NCBI GenBank assembly: GCA_038363925.1
Contig: JAQQWL010000008.1
Coordinates: 682,001-746,000 of the forward strand
DNA from: Apiospora phragmitis
Taxonomy: Eukaryota; Ascomycota; Sordariomycetes; Amphisphaeriales; Apiosporaceae
Direction of reading: 5' to 3'
DNA length: 64,000 nucleotides
The notes beneath the pieces were generated by a model that saw only the letters and a list, made by a program, of their open reading frames with translations, was not told the origin of the DNA and did no database searches. Of the stretch, positions 1 through 11,770 are shown piece by piece. A program made the translations under genes and the position numbers. Position 1 is the first letter of the stretch, and each line of letters opens with the position of its first letter.

Positions 1-1939
1 ATACTGAGGGACTCGAAATTTATGTTGTAGAAGATGGACTGGACTTCCCAAAAGAGCGCGGGAAATCGATATGGGCTGAAAATATGTCTAATTGCTGATA
101 ATAAAGTAGATGAGACGAAGGCTTTTCTTTGCTTCTATTACCAATCCAAATTGGGGATCTAAGGAGTACAATTGCAGCTTGCGAGACAACCCGTATTTTA
201 TAAGACATGGCAATGCGATGATCACAGATCGTCTACGCGCTGATAGATGAGGTGTGTGGCAGCTTCTCCGCCATCACAGCATCGTTACTGACGACATGGC
301 ATGCAGCCTTGGTGCCGATATTGTGGAGGATAGTGTTTGCGTAGGGACTCTGACCCGAGCGGATGGCACAGGTCATCGTCAAAGACGTAGTATACTTTCT
401 AGGTGCATGATCTCCCTGAGGTGCTCTTCGAGGAGTACTGCCGATCATTGTACTTAGGCCAAAGATCACTCTGCCCAAGAGAATGTGCCATGTACCAGCT
501 GGGTGATTGATTGCTGGATGCGGAGTCTGAGCCACAGAGTACTCCCCGTGAGCACATGAAGATTCCCACAATCTATGGGTCCTTGGCAAGGGATGGAACC
601 GTGTCAGTAGAAGAAAAGACGAAGTCACTTCTTTGCCTAGTCACTCATCTCGGAGACGGTTGTTCCCGGTGCGGGCTATGAAGAAAGTTGTTGGTCCGAA
701 GTGCCGGGTTAGTCTACAGCTGTCAAGCCTCGAAAAGCCTATCTTACGCCAATGACAGAATAAGAAGCCATATGGGACAATGTGGGTGAGATCGTGATAC
801 CGATCGTAAGGAAGCTTTAATTCCACCGAGAACCACCTGTTACGGTGGTGGTCAGCCATGGCCTTAGCGCTAATCAAGACGGACTCGACAATACCTTGAG
901 GGCTGTCGGTGTTGTGTCAATACTTGCAAGTACCGGCCCCAGCAAGTTGTGTTTACGGCAAGTGCGGTTCCTGCTTGTTGTTCTTCTTTCTTGTTTTCCC
1001 GAATTCTGGTTCGGATGGCGAGGAGAAACTACGAGGCTAGTCTGGAGCTATTTTGAATTGGAGATCTAGTTTCCCCTGGAGATCTATTTACACTACTTTT
1101 AACCAAGTCCTTGTGGAGATTTTGAAGATCTGCATCACTAATAATGACTATCATAAACAGCCAAAAGAAAGTACACATACACATTGCCGGCTCTGTCGAT
1201 CATTCCGCCATCGTCCGCTACCGGCAACGCAACCTCTGTACAACACGACTTTAATCGGGATTGTAGCCCGTTTCGGATGTAGGATTGGTTCACCGGACTG
1301 CCCCCAACTAGGTTCTGAATGCCCTCCACTCCACCCGCGCGCGTTGACGCAGCAATACGTACCCTCGCCCTAGTCCTAAACGACCGTTCTGTGGCTACGA
1401 CAGAGAAGCTGAAAACATAGACGCTGTCGTAGGCAACTAGGGCTTGCCGTCGTCACTGTGATGCGGCCATCGAGCACACCCACATGCGATTTGTTTGACC
1501 TGCGGTGTCGGGCTCCCTGTTCCCAGACTGCAACCAACTGTTACCACGCAGCTAGCCAAAGGGCAGTCGGGAGGGACACGGCAAGGCCTTGGCGATCCGT
1601 CTCCTGTCTCAGGAAGCTTTCAGCCCCAGACTATGTACGGATCGCGCTTGCTAATGCGTTATACTGATAGGACTTGCGCAGCGGAGGATGTTCCACATGC
1701 CAACCAACATTCCCAAAATAGTATCAGACGCTTCCCGATGAGATAGAATGCGCCCAGGACGTCAGATGTGCTACCATCGGCACACGGGGTCGTCTGTCTT
1801 CGACTGGTGTCCCAGTTGTCATGCGAGTTTTCGTCTGCTCGTCTCAGCGGGTCTCCATGCATCCATCCACTTTGGTTGATATAGATGATAAGCCTTTGCT
1901 AGGCTTGATGAGTCTCGTTGCTACCCGGACTTGGCAAGG
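1..1939. other. Intergenic, no supported gene
   Basis: Open frames here are short (131 codons or fewer), unlike any family I recognise, and lack a plausible splice structure. I see no tRNA-like fold, no transposon and no clear repeat. Confidence 0.5.
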
Positions 1940-2806
1940 TCACAAGGCCAAGAACTCAGAGTCCGGGTCGATCTCGCGCAGGCCAGCCTCCTCATCGGGC
2001 ATGCCTATGTGATCGTATTCATAATGAAGCCACTCCGGCGGCCGGTGTGCATGGAACGCCCGACTCTGTTGGTCCCACGAGAAGTCGGCTGACCACGGGA
2101 TGTAGCACGGCCAGCTGTCGTGTCTCGACTTGTAGGCCAGAAAACACTCCCAGCTCATCCAACTCTTTATGGGCGGCTTTCTCTGGCGGAAGCGGTAGAT
2201 GTAGTCGAAGTCCTCTGCAGTATCCCGAAGCGGGCAGTCATCGTAGATGTGTGACCTGGCCAGGTTACATTTGGGGCAGCCATCTATCCTGCCCCCTTCG
2301 TCCACTGGGCCCACACAGTCTCGAATCGTATGTCCCTCTCGCTTGCAGTTTCCACATATTATCAATTTGGACCGGCGAGGCATTCTCGGTCGGGGTGCCG
2401 CGTTGATTATGCCAATTGGAGGTGTCTGGCGCCCCTCCTGGCTACTTGTAGTAGAGCTCTCGGAGGAGGTGGATTTCCGGCCCGGTGGTCCTGGGACGTT
2501 CTTCACTATGATTTCGAGAAAGTCGTTCTCGCCGGCCGCCACGAGGTTATATAGGGACTGCTCTGACATTCGAACTTGAGCAGGGCCATTTCGGTGAAGA
2601 GACAGGCCTTTCTGTAGAACCACCGACAGGGCTTGCAGTGATTCCCAATGCTCGCCGTCGCTTGGAATAGACGGGCTATACAATGTGGCGTCGGACATGC
2701 CCGGTGACAACGCCGGAGGCGTCATTTTGGTTTCTGTTTGGGGCTCTCTGGCAGTTGCTTGACCACCGACTGTCTGAGACAGCATAGCAATTAAACCCGA
2801 AAACAT
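1940..2806 (-). CDS. CCHC zinc-knuckle protein, function unknown
   Basis: A single-exon frame of about 288 residues. The middle holds a zinc knuckle (CGNCKREGHTIRDC) followed by a second Cys/His group (CPKCNLARSHIYDDC), a pairing common in fungal nucleic-acid-binding proteins. Before it is a Ser/Thr-rich linker; after it is an aromatic, acidic C-terminal part with many Trp and Tyr. The frame is open further upstream, but only from a GTG. I start at the first ATG (2806); ATGs at 2725 and 2698 are alternatives, and the latter two would remove a short hydrophobic start. Role is probably RNA or DNA binding by family analogy only. The next gene, a P450, lies on the same strand about 200 bp upstream of its start region, with no functional link evident. 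Confidence 0.7.
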   Translation of the reverse strand: MFSGLIAMLSQTVGGQATAREPQTETKMTPPALSPGMSDATLYSPSIPSDGEHWESLQALSVVLQKGLSLHRNGPAQVRMSEQSLYNLVAAGENDFLEIIVKNVPGPPGRKSTSSESSTTSSQEGRQTPPIGIINAAPRPRMPRRSKLIICGNCKREGHTIRDCVGPVDEGGRIDGCPKCNLARSHIYDDCPLRDTAEDFDYIYRFRQRKPPIKSWMSWECFLAYKSRHDSWPCYIPWSADFSWDQQSRAFHAHRPPEWLHYEYDHIGMPDEEAGLREIDPDSEFLAL

Positions 2807-3012
2807 CACGAATAAGATCTCTGCGAATGCAGACACAACAAAGACGATCGAGTTTCATTGGCACGAATAAGGAAACAATGAAGATTATTACTAGCAGAGG
2901 TCATTGAAACATTCACCATGGTATCAAACAAAGGATTATCTCAAAACGGTTCTAATTAGTCGTGCTATTTACTAAGTAGGAAGCGAGGAAGGGTGTTCGG
3001 ATGGAAATAGGG

Positions 3013-4644
3013 TTAGGACGAGTGTTTGGCCTCATGAAGCCGAATCTGCACGCCCGTGCCCGAGCGGTTCTCAATCGCGTGGTGAAGCCTGATTCGCCCA
3101 TCGCCCTGTTCCATGTTCTCGATGCGGTCATACTTCTGGCAGAAACGAGACACAATGTAGCTAACCTCTTGGCGACCGAATTGTTCTGTAGAGCCAAGGG
3201 TGAAGATTAGCTGATGTCCTTTTTAGGGGGTTAAGGGTCAGGGGTCAGGGGTAAGGGGTAAGGGGTAAGTAGGGTTCAACGTACGGCCTAGGCACTTCCG
3301 CGCACCGGCTCCAAATGGGAGCCATTCCCAGCCCGGACGGTGAGTGGCCCACCGTTCCGGGCGGAAGTCCTCGGCATCTTCGCCCCAGATGTCCTTGCGG
3401 TGCTGCATGGCATATAGGGGGATCAGAACCTGAGTGCCTTTCGGCGCAAAGACCTTGGACTTCCCGTCCGGGCCGCCGCCGGTGGGCAGGACCGTATCTC
3501 TCTGAGCGCGGCGCTCGTTCATGGGGATGACGGTCGCGATCCTCAGCGACTCGTTGATGACCCACTGGATGTAATTGAAGTTGTTCAGGGCGCGGAAGTC
3601 GGCCTGGTTCTCTCCAAACTGCTCCAGCACGGCCTCGCGAAGCTTTTGGTACACCTCGGGGTGGCGGGCGAGGAAATAAAAGACCCAACCTAGGAGGCAC
3701 CCCGTGGTATCGCGCCCGGCGATCAGGACATGCAGGGTCTCATTCCTAAGCTCCCTGGCATCCTGGGTGTCTACGGCAAGCTCGCTCAGCAGATTGTATC
3801 GGCCAATCCGCTTCTCGGATTTGTTGGCCAGGCGCTCGGCGACGATCGAGTCGGCGAATTCATGGATGGTATCGCAATGATCCTTGAACTCTTTGTTGTT
3901 CAAGAGCCAATAGAACTTGGCGAGCGCGCCTCGCTTGTCGATCCAGACTTTTGCTTCGTTGAAGTGATGGTCAATCTCCTTGCCGTTACTGTCCTTGATC
4001 GCACCGCCCTTCTTGAGCGTGTACGTAGAGCGGCCAAAGATGAAGTCGGTAGAAGTGTCCAGGGTGAGTTTGAACAAGAGCGGAGCAAGATCAACAGTTT
4101 CGGTCCATCCTGTCGACGAGTTGGCTGGCAATCGTTGATACAGATTCTGCAGGTGTTCTTCCTCCAGGTTTGGGTCGCTGATCATCTCCCTGGAAAACTG
4201 AGGTCGCAACAGGGTTCGGCTATGCTTCCAGATGTCGCCGCGGCTAGTGAAGATGCCCTTGCCGAGCAGCGGCATCCAGCTGGCCTGCCGGGTATCACTG
4301 ATGTCGAAGTCAGGGCTTGTGAAGAGGGCCCGGCAGTTCTCGGGATCACGGGTGACAAGCAGCTCGTAGTCCAGGATGGGCACCTTGACCGTGTGGCAGT
4401 CGGGCCCGAATGAGTCCATAGTGTCGACGACATACTGAGGGCCCCTGTCCTCCTTGGTCGCCCTCATCGACTCTCTCAGGGTCGAGTTGCCCAGCAGGTT
4501 CTTGCTGCGGACCACAGGGGGCGACTGGCAGCCCAGCGCGGCGGCTTTCGCATTGTTGCGACGCTTGTTGAGCTTCGACTTGGCGATGGTATAAACCACC
4601 AAGGCGACAAGGAGAAGCAGGGTAGCCTTAGCGTATCGGTGCAT
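3013..4644 (-). CDS. Cytochrome P450, CYP52-type (alkane/fatty-acid hydroxylase family)
   Basis: Predicted ER-anchored haem monooxygenase of about 510 residues in two exons (4644-3285 and 3185-3013) with a 99 bp intron. The start at 4644 gives a classic anchor: a charged tip, then a hydrophobic helix at residues 6-20. Visible P450 marks are the I-helix AGRDTT (about 306-311), ExxR as ESLR (about 366), a PERW motif, and the haem loop FGAGARKCLGQQF with its Cys near residue 450. The intron splits this loop; joining the exons restores CLGQQFGRQEVSYIVSRF exactly as in CYP52 proteins, which confirms the splice. CYP52 enzymes omega-hydroxylate alkanes and fatty acids; the substrate here is inferred. 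The intron contains a G-rich repeat listed separately. Confidence 0.93.
3225..3276. repeat. Telomere-like G-rich minisatellite inside a P450 intron
   Basis: On the + strand tandem 6-9 base units follow one another: GGGGGTTAA, GGGTCA, GGGGTCA, then three GGGGTAA, then GTAGGGTT. The units resemble degenerate TTAGGG telomere repeats. The G-runs are on the template strand of the P450 gene, so the pre-mRNA carries C-runs. Four or more G-tracts with 2-3 base loops could form a quadruplex. Confidence 0.8.
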
Positions 4645-5927
4645 CTTGGCGACGGGGATGGAAATGGCTGGAGCCCCCAGAAAACAAAACTGTGCTAATA
4701 GAAGAACCGAGGGAGGCGCAAATGAAGTGGTTATGCTCAGAAAGAGGTACACAGCAGGCCTCGCTGATCTACCGGGTCGAGGAGAACACAGCACATGGGA
4801 TTGTAACAACGGCCAGACCTAAAAGTCAGAAATCCCAGCACACGGCACAGCACTCTCGGGCCAAAAAAAGAAAAGGGAAAAAGGAAATGCGATGCTCGGC
4901 CGACTATCCGAATCAATCGATAACAGTAGGTAACTGTATGTCTTTGGCCGGTGATGGCAATCTCCCGCCCGCTATGCAAGCCACTGCTCGAGCGGTCCTT
5001 CTGCAAGCAAGCCCCTTACGCAATAGTAACGAAACAGGACATGCAGTCTCGCCGGGGGCGTTCCCCCGACTATAGGCAGACCGAACCTTATGCGTACTAC
5101 GTTCGCGTCGTTAGCAGGTTACGATAAGGCCAAGCGAGCTCTTTCATAAGCTTGGGTTCCCATGTCAGCTGGATGGCTTGCTGCCTTGATGCGCCGCTTG
5201 AAGACAACACCATCCCGCTGGTTGGCGTCGTTTTACCAGATCTGCCGTACTCCACTCGCTTGGTATTTGGTCAAAAGGGGTATAGTGAGAATAACCCGAA
5301 TTCTGGGAAAAAGCACGCATCATTGCGGAACCCCCCTCCCCCCATCCCCCTGAAAGAAGCTAGTATACCACTTTAGCAAGTACCCGCTTTCCTTGTTAAG
5401 CGATCTCTGTCAGCCGCTAGAGCATCCGCCATGTACCAATCAAGGAAGAGATGCATGATCTTCGGTGATAAGTTCGAATCTTATAAGCGCTACTGGTGTA
5501 TCGTTCTGACTCTTTTCTCCATTCTGCTGGTAGCCCCTGAGCTGATCTACTACTAGAGAAACAAGGAGAGAACGGCTCCCTCTAGGGTAACCGTGACGGC
5601 TGAATCTAATAGCGTGATTCCCCTACGGAAAGAAATAAGTAGTAGCCCTGGAGGCGTTGACGTACGTACTTGTACTTGGTAGCATTTGGATCTTCATATG
5701 GGGCCATTAGCCTCAGATCCCTTCCACCGTTCAGCTCACTTCGAAATGTCGATCACTTCATAACCGCTCCGCAACCCCCCCCCATTCTTGATCGTGATTC
5801 TCCATCAAGTTTATCGAATAAACTCACATCCGCATACTATCCGAGACCCGATTTTCTCTGAAGTTTCTTCCCTGCCGACCAAGTTCTTTCTCACTACCCA
5901 TATCAAATCCATATCCCTACCGTCACG
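4645..5927. other. Intergenic between divergent P450 and secreted-protein genes
   Basis: About 1.3 kb containing the 5' regions of both neighbours. The last 100 bases before 5928 are pyrimidine-rich, as is usual for fungal leaders. No gene is supported. Confidence 0.5.
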
Positions 5928-6407
5928 ATGCGTCCCAGCGCTATTCTCTTCACTTTCGCTACTGCGGCCTCCAGTCTGCCTCTACTCGGGCTCGACAAGG
6001 TTGTCGGGGAGCTCGGAGGCGTAGTCAAAGAGGTTGGGGGAGTCGTCAAGGACGTTGGGGCGCTCGGCGGGAGCGGAGGCCTCGTGAATCTGTCTCCCAA
6101 TGTGAGCCCCAAGGTCGGTCTCAGCAACGACAACTCCTGCACGGGCATCGGTGTCTCTGCCTGTGACCCCATCAATGTCAAGGGCACCCAGAACTCCAAT
6201 AACAACAACAGCAACAATGAGAATGCCCCCACCACTACCCCGGCGCCCTCGGGTCAAGGCGGCAGTGGTGGTGGTGGTCTGGTCAATGTAGCTCCCATCG
6301 TATCCCCAGACGTCGACGTGTCCAACGACAACAGCTGCACTGGCATCGGCATCTCCGTCTGTGATCCCATTAATGTCGGAGGCACACAGAACTCCCACAA
6401 CTCCTAA
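5928..6407 (+). CDS. Small secreted two-repeat protein (orphan)
   Basis: A 159-residue single-exon protein with a signal-peptide-like N-terminus (MRPSAILFTFATAASSLPLL, residues 1-20). A Val/Gly-rich amphipathic stretch (VVGELGGVVKEVGGVVKDVG) follows. The rest is two copies of a roughly 40-residue unit, at about 50-90 and 114-155. Each begins GLVN, runs through SPxVxxSNDNSCTGIG, and ends CDPINVxGTQNS. The copies are joined by an Asn/Thr/Pro/Gly linker. Each copy has two cysteines, so one disulfide per unit is possible. I do not recognise the family. The repeat spacing, secretion signal and low charge suggest a wall-associated or surface protein or an effector-like protein; this is inference. 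A 149-codon frame on the opposite strand is a shadow of the repeats. Confidence 0.82.
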   Translation: MRPSAILFTFATAASSLPLLGLDKVVGELGGVVKEVGGVVKDVGALGGSGGLVNLSPNVSPKVGLSNDNSCTGIGVSACDPINVKGTQNSNNNNSNNENAPTTTPAPSGQGGSGGGGLVNVAPIVSPDVDVSNDNSCTGIGISVCDPINVGGTQNSHNS

Positions 6408-7225
6408 AGAAGGGCCTAGACTTATCATCACCTTTAAAGCTGGATCGTCTTAATTTCCTGCCTGCCGTTGCTTTATATCCTTAGATTGCTGGGCTCCGGG
6501 TCTCGTGCTTTTCTCCCTTCCCTTGACAGGGAAGCATACGGTTATTTCAATCATACGATGTTGCCCTTCTCCGAGACATAGGGGCCACCCATGTACTTTT
6601 CATAGATCAAACCAAAACTTTAATCCTTCAATCAATGTGTTTCGGCACACTACTTGCCGTTCCATGTTGCAGTCGTAAGCATGTGTATTATAATAATTAT
6701 GGCTGTCAGCTTTCCAGACTGGCATCAGAATACATTGTTGACAAGATTTTTATAGTTAGTCTATTAAACCAACTTACAATTTAGACAAGATTCACCAGAT
6801 GTGTTTTCGCTCACTGGTCTGCAGCCTCGACTTTTACCATCTCAACTGCTAGCCATCCCGCGCGTGCGTTATGCAGGTGTCAATGACAAATGTGAACATT
6901 AAGAATGTGTTATCAGGATCTCGTAAAAGCCGTAACTAGGTAATAAAATGTCTAGAACCCGCGTTGAGGGTTCTAGACTCGTACAAGCGAACACGTCCAA
7001 TGCCCTTTACTGAAAACTCAATTATGCCCCCTTTCCAAGAAAATGCAATATGTGGGTTATCCGAAATAAGCACACTCAAACTGACGCCACATCATAAACG
7101 AACAAGCATGATGTTCCTAATCCCCTGAAAATCCCCGAATTGTATAAGACAAAATCTCAATTATCTGTATTTTAAACGTACTATGCACACCCCTCCGAGG
7201 TATGCCATGCGACACATAGAGTCGA
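6408..7225. other. Intergenic, AT-rich, between convergent genes
   Basis: This 818 bp stretch holds the 3' flanks of the secreted-protein gene and the second P450. It is AT-rich with no open frame of note and no recognisable RNA gene. Confidence 0.5.
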
Positions 7226-8930
7226 TTATATCGCCGTCACCTTGACGGAAACACCATCTCGGGGTCGAAGTACCACTGTAGAACGTGAGAATTAGCCTTT
7301 GGCATCTAAATCGGTTTAAGGGGGGGTGTAAATAAGGAAGGGTTCACGGGGAAGTAAACTTACGCCTCCACATCTTGAGGGACTCGGGGTCCTCCACGTT
7401 CACGTCGCGCTTGAACTCGTACATGCTGAGCACGCAGCACAGGAGGATCTTCATCTCCGTCTCGGCGAACTTGCGGCCGATGCAGCCGCGGGGGCCTTGC
7501 AGGAAAGTCATGAAGGCGTTGGCCGTGTAGGACTTGGGAAGGTCGTCCCAACGGTCCGGGTCGAACTCGTCGGCCGTCTTGCCCCAGTACTCTGGCATGC
7601 GGTTGATAGTGTTGGCAAGCACGTAGAGAGTGGTGCCGGCAGGTACCTTGTAGCCAGCCAGGACGTCGTCGGCGATGGCCTCGCGCACCGTCATGGGGAT
7701 AGGGGGGATGTAGCGCAGGGCCTCGCGGCACACGTTGTCGAGGTAAGGCAGCTTGTCAGCGTCGGCGTTGATGATCTGCTCAGGGTCGAAGCGGGACTGC
7801 TTGTCGAAGAGGAAGGGCATATGGTCCTTAATCTCCTCGCGCAGACGCGACTGGATAACGGGGTGGGTAGACAGCAAGTGGATAGTCCAGGCAACACCGG
7901 TAGCGGTTGTATCGTGACCAGCTCCCAGGAACGTCATGATTTGGTCGCGCATGGTTTCAAAGGAGAGGCCAGCCTCACCCTGATCCTTCAGCTTCTTGTT
8001 GTCCCGGGCAATGAGAGACAGGATGTCCTTGCCACCAGTGTTGTTCTCGGCTTGCTCCAACTTCTCAGTGACGATCTCTGTTGCCTTGTCCAAAATAATG
8101 TTGCGAGATGTCTGCACGTCCTGGTTCATCTTGGACGGAATGGCTTTGCTGGCCGGGATGAAGGCCTGCAGACCGTGCATGACGCGGGAGGCAATGTCGA
8201 AGGCGAAAACGAGACGGTATGCCTCACGAATGGGAGTTTCGGGGTGCTCGAGAGAGTTGATCTCGTATCCGAAGCCGGCCTTGCCAATCATGTCGAGTGT
8301 GGTACGGTTAAGCCACTCGAGGACTTCGATCGACTTGGTCGTGACGCCCTCCGCGGTCATCTCGTCCCTCCAGCACTTGGCGAGGAGGAGCGACTTCTCC
8401 CAGAAGACGGGGGTAAGCGCGCGGATGGACTGGATGGAGAAACCGGGAGCCAGAGACTTGCGCTGGTGGATGTGCTCGGCGCCTTCGGCCAGCAAGACTC
8501 CCTCGCCGAGGATGCGCACCATCCAGAGCTTCGCGCGCAGAGGCTTGGGGTAGTTGTAGGGGTTCCGGACGGTCATGTGCTTCAGCGCGTCATCGTCGGC
8601 AACGGACAGACGCTCGGCGCCGAAGGGGAAGAAGTAACGGATCATGGGGCCGTGTGTTTGGTGCCATCGCCTCTGCGGCACGCCGCACTCTTCGGTGATG
8701 ATGTTGAAGAATTGGCCCCATAGAGGGAAGCCAGACACGGTGGGCACATGCCTCAGGTCCGAGACGTAGAAGGGGTAAAGCCAACTGCACCAAATGATGG
8801 CATACAGAGGGATGACAGCGGCGATAGTCTTAGCGACTGTTGAGAGGATTGGGAGCTCAGCATGCTTCGCCCAAGCAAACGAGGCAGCTCCGGCAGCTAC
8901 CACGACGGTGTTCAAGGTGACTTTAGACAT
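7226..8930 (-). CDS. Cytochrome P450 monooxygenase (CYP4-like clade)
   Basis: Predicted microsomal P450 of 538 residues in two exons (8930-7364 and 7275-7226; 88 bp intron). The N-terminus has two hydrophobic segments (about 6-20 and 30-54), giving a longer anchor than usual. The I-helix is FLGAGHDTTATG (about residue 335), ExxR is EALR (about 403), DPDRW is present, and the haem loop is GPRGCIGRKFAE with its Cys near 481. The tiny second exon supplies the expected ending LRPRDGVSVKVTAI, which supports the splice. The organisation resembles fungal fatty-acid or xenobiotic hydroxylases; substrate unknown. It is divergent from the elongase at 10654 across 1.7 kb. Confidence 0.93.
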
Positions 8931-10653
8931 TGTGACGGGAACAGTAGGTTATACGAGACAATGACAGAGAGTAACAAGTGAGTGAAAGTGATGTCCGTGA
9001 GTGTTATATTTATCACTGAGTGAGCAGTTGAAATGGTTATGAGAATGCAGCCAAGACTAGAACTGATCGGCATGAAAGCAGTTTTATAGACACGACAGAC
9101 AGAACTGACAGTCAGATGTCCCTTCATAATCTCCCCTCACTCCTTGCGTATTGCCCAGAAAATAAGCCAAGCAGCCAAGGGTATTGGAGGCTCCACTGAA
9201 ACCTGAACTTTGCATCATGAAGATACTCATCACGACGCGATAGCCTCCGGAAGATGGCCTGATGTGGTCTGACTGGTCAGCCATGAGAAGGGACACCAAA
9301 GTAGCAAAGTTCCGGTGGTATACGAGCACTTGACTGGCCGCCCCCTTGTGATGACGATCTTTCCGGGTAGTGCTCTAGAACCACGAAATCTCAGACATCA
9401 CAAATTGGGAAAGCCGTCTGTGCTGCAGGGAAAACGCACGATTTGCCATGTAGAAACTCAGGCAAGGAAGCCCCTGCCAATCATCCCCCCCCCCCCCTTC
9501 CGGGAGATGGAATAGGTGTGCCATTGTCAGCATGGAATATTGGACAGGTAGGGGGTACCTAGAAAGCCGGCGATCCACCCCCAAGCATCTAGTTCCAAGA
9601 AGCAAAGAACATGTTGCTACTACTACTACCACAACCTGAACGGTGGAGTCTGAAGCCACCGACCGCCTACTTCAACGGTACGGCTGTGACGTCAATCTTT
9701 ATCATTTTTTTTCTTCCAGTGCTCGCCGAATTGGGCGTTCTATCATCTCGGCCTAATAATGCCTAGCACGGCAGTTGTTGGGACTAGAGGGCGTTGGTAG
9801 AGGTGAAGGCTAAGAAAGCCACCGATGCTCAGGCGTGCGGGAAGAGTATTTCCCGGATTATGGTGTAGTGGGTGACTCGGAGTTAGGCCTGACAGTATGG
9901 AGAAGTTTAAAAAAACGCCATTACGGTTTGGGACTATACTCAAGCTGAGGTTGGGATCAGCAACTAAGCATTGTCTTGGTATCAGGTTAGACATTAGCCT
10001 ACCCGACACGCCCCCGCGGGTCCCAGTCGAGTGGTTTCGCACCAAAGCCGGTCGCTCTCTAGGCGCATCTGTTACGTATCCACCAATGGGAGAAGGATCG
10101 GCGATTATCTCGAGCTGAATTACTGGCTGAATCACCCTGCTTATTGCGAGTAGACACACGATTGCTCGAACCTATCAGCTGCCGGTGTGGATATCCTCCG
10201 CACGCAAAGTATATACGAATCATTGCATAGGCGGCACCTCCACCTCCTTCCCTAATCAGCACTATTGTACGCATGCGGAAATAACCCAGCACTTGCATCT
10301 GTAGCTAGCCAGCAGAAGGCTGATACGACCGGCCAAAGAGGAAGATGATTGGCATGGATACTACCAAAGCCATCTACGCGATCGGGCGGCGGCAGTCGGC
10401 CGATGCAGCAAAGAACTCCTTTGCTGTGTCTAACTTGGGCGCGACCAGACATCTGAGACCTTTGCCTTATGACATGCAACTCACGGGCTCTCGAAGGCCG
10501 GCTGCCTATGGAGTACATATATCTTTCCGTGCTCCTCGTACGACATCATTTGAGACCTACCATTCAATAGTCGTCCTCATTCCATACCTTGCCGACAATT
10601 CCTCTGTGTCCGAGTACCTTCTCTATACTGCATCACTTAATTACTGCTTCATC
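8931..10653. other. Shared divergent upstream region of P450 and elongase
   Basis: The 1.7 kb between two outward-facing genes. It contains a run of 13 C at 9485-9497. Open frames of up to 138 codons show no family resemblance. No RNA gene is visible. Confidence 0.5.
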
Positions 10654-11770
10654 ATGTCTATGGACGGCTCTTTGCACATTGCCAAATCGGGTGTTATCCC
10701 GTTGGCCCCCTGGAAAGCGTTTGACCAGGTATGGACCTCTGTCATGGGCTACCGTGCAGACGAGTTCCGCTTCGTCGAGGGCAAGTCTGCCTTTTCGACT
10801 TGGCCTGAAGTCGTCGGCACGATCGTCCTCTATGTCACAGTCGTCTTCGGCGGACGCGAATTCATGCGCAACCGCCAACCGCTCAAGCTGAACGGCCTGT
10901 TCAAAATCCACAACCTGTTCCTGACCCTGCTGAGCGGTGGTCTCCTTGTTCTGTTCATCGAGCAGCTGGCTCCTCAACTCTGGAGGGATGGCCTGTATGA
11001 GAACATCTGCGGCGCGGATGGCTGGACCAAGCCTCTCGTCACCCTTTACTACGTGAGTCTCCAACAATAACAACTCCTATTAAGGCCTCTTGCTAACGAG
11101 ATATAGTTAAACTACCTCACCAAATACATCGAACTAATCGATACCGTTTTCCTAATGGTTAAGAAGAAGCCTCTCACGTTTCTTCACACCTACCACCACC
11201 CCGCGACCGCCCTGCTCTGCTTTACCCAGCTTGTCGGTAACACCTCGGTCTCATGGGTGCCCATTACCCTGAACTTGACGGTTCATGTAGTCATGTACTG
11301 GTACTATTTCCAGAGTGCTCGTGGCGTCAAGGTCTGGTGGAAGGAATGGATCACCAGACTCCAGATTGCGCAATTCGTTATCGACCTGGGTGAGTGACCG
11401 GCTCCTTTGCATAGAGCGAACGCTTTGCCATCAAGAATACCCATCACTAACAACTATGCCCCTAGGTTTCATCTACTTCGCATGCTGGGATTACTATGCT
11501 AGCGAGTACGCCCCCTGGTTGCCCCATGTTGGCCGTTGCGCCGGCAAGCCCCTGGCGGCTGTTATGGGATGCGTCATTCTCAGCTCTTACCTGGTGCTCT
11601 TCATCATGTTCTACATCGCAACCTACCGCAAGGTGGCCCAGCGCAAGATCAAGGCTGGCATCCCTCAGGACACCAAGTCCAACGTCTCCGCCATGAAGGA
11701 AAGCGCCCACAAGGTGGCCGACAGCTGTAGCGGCGTGGCCCACTCGCGCACCCTGCTTGCTGAGAAATAA
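10654..11770 (+). CDS. Fatty acid elongase, ELO/GNS1 family
   Basis: ER multi-pass condensing enzyme that adds two carbons from malonyl-CoA to long-chain acyl-CoA. Three exons (10654-11052, 11107-11389, 11466-11770) give 328 residues. The histidine box HTYHHPAT (about 159-166) is the catalytic HxxHH of the family. Other ELO marks are [16 protein letters not shown] just before the box, and [14 protein letters not shown] and [10 protein letters not shown] after it. About seven hydrophobic segments are visible. The C-terminus is Lys-rich and ends LLAEK, a plausible ER-retention tail. Both introns have clean GTGAGT donors. Which of the fungal ELO subtypes (medium, long or very long chain) it is cannot be decided by eye. 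The P450 at 7226-8930 is divergently placed. Confidence 0.94.

Noticed and set aside
5395..5495. Possible tRNA: a B-box-like AGTTCGAATCT with a 5-bp T-arm
   Set aside because: The acceptor stem pairs at only about five of seven positions, the D-arm is poor and no anticodon arm forms.
5982..6431. 149-codon minus-strand frame opposite the secreted protein
   Set aside because: It is the antisense of the repeat region; the plus-strand frame has a signal peptide and a natural composition.
7497..8723. 408-codon plus-strand frame
   Set aside because: It is antisense to the second P450, whose motifs are complete.
9485..9497. Poly-C runs here and at 12420-12431 and 46001-46011
   Set aside because: They are simple homopolymers with no associated structure, listed only as possible sequencing weak points.
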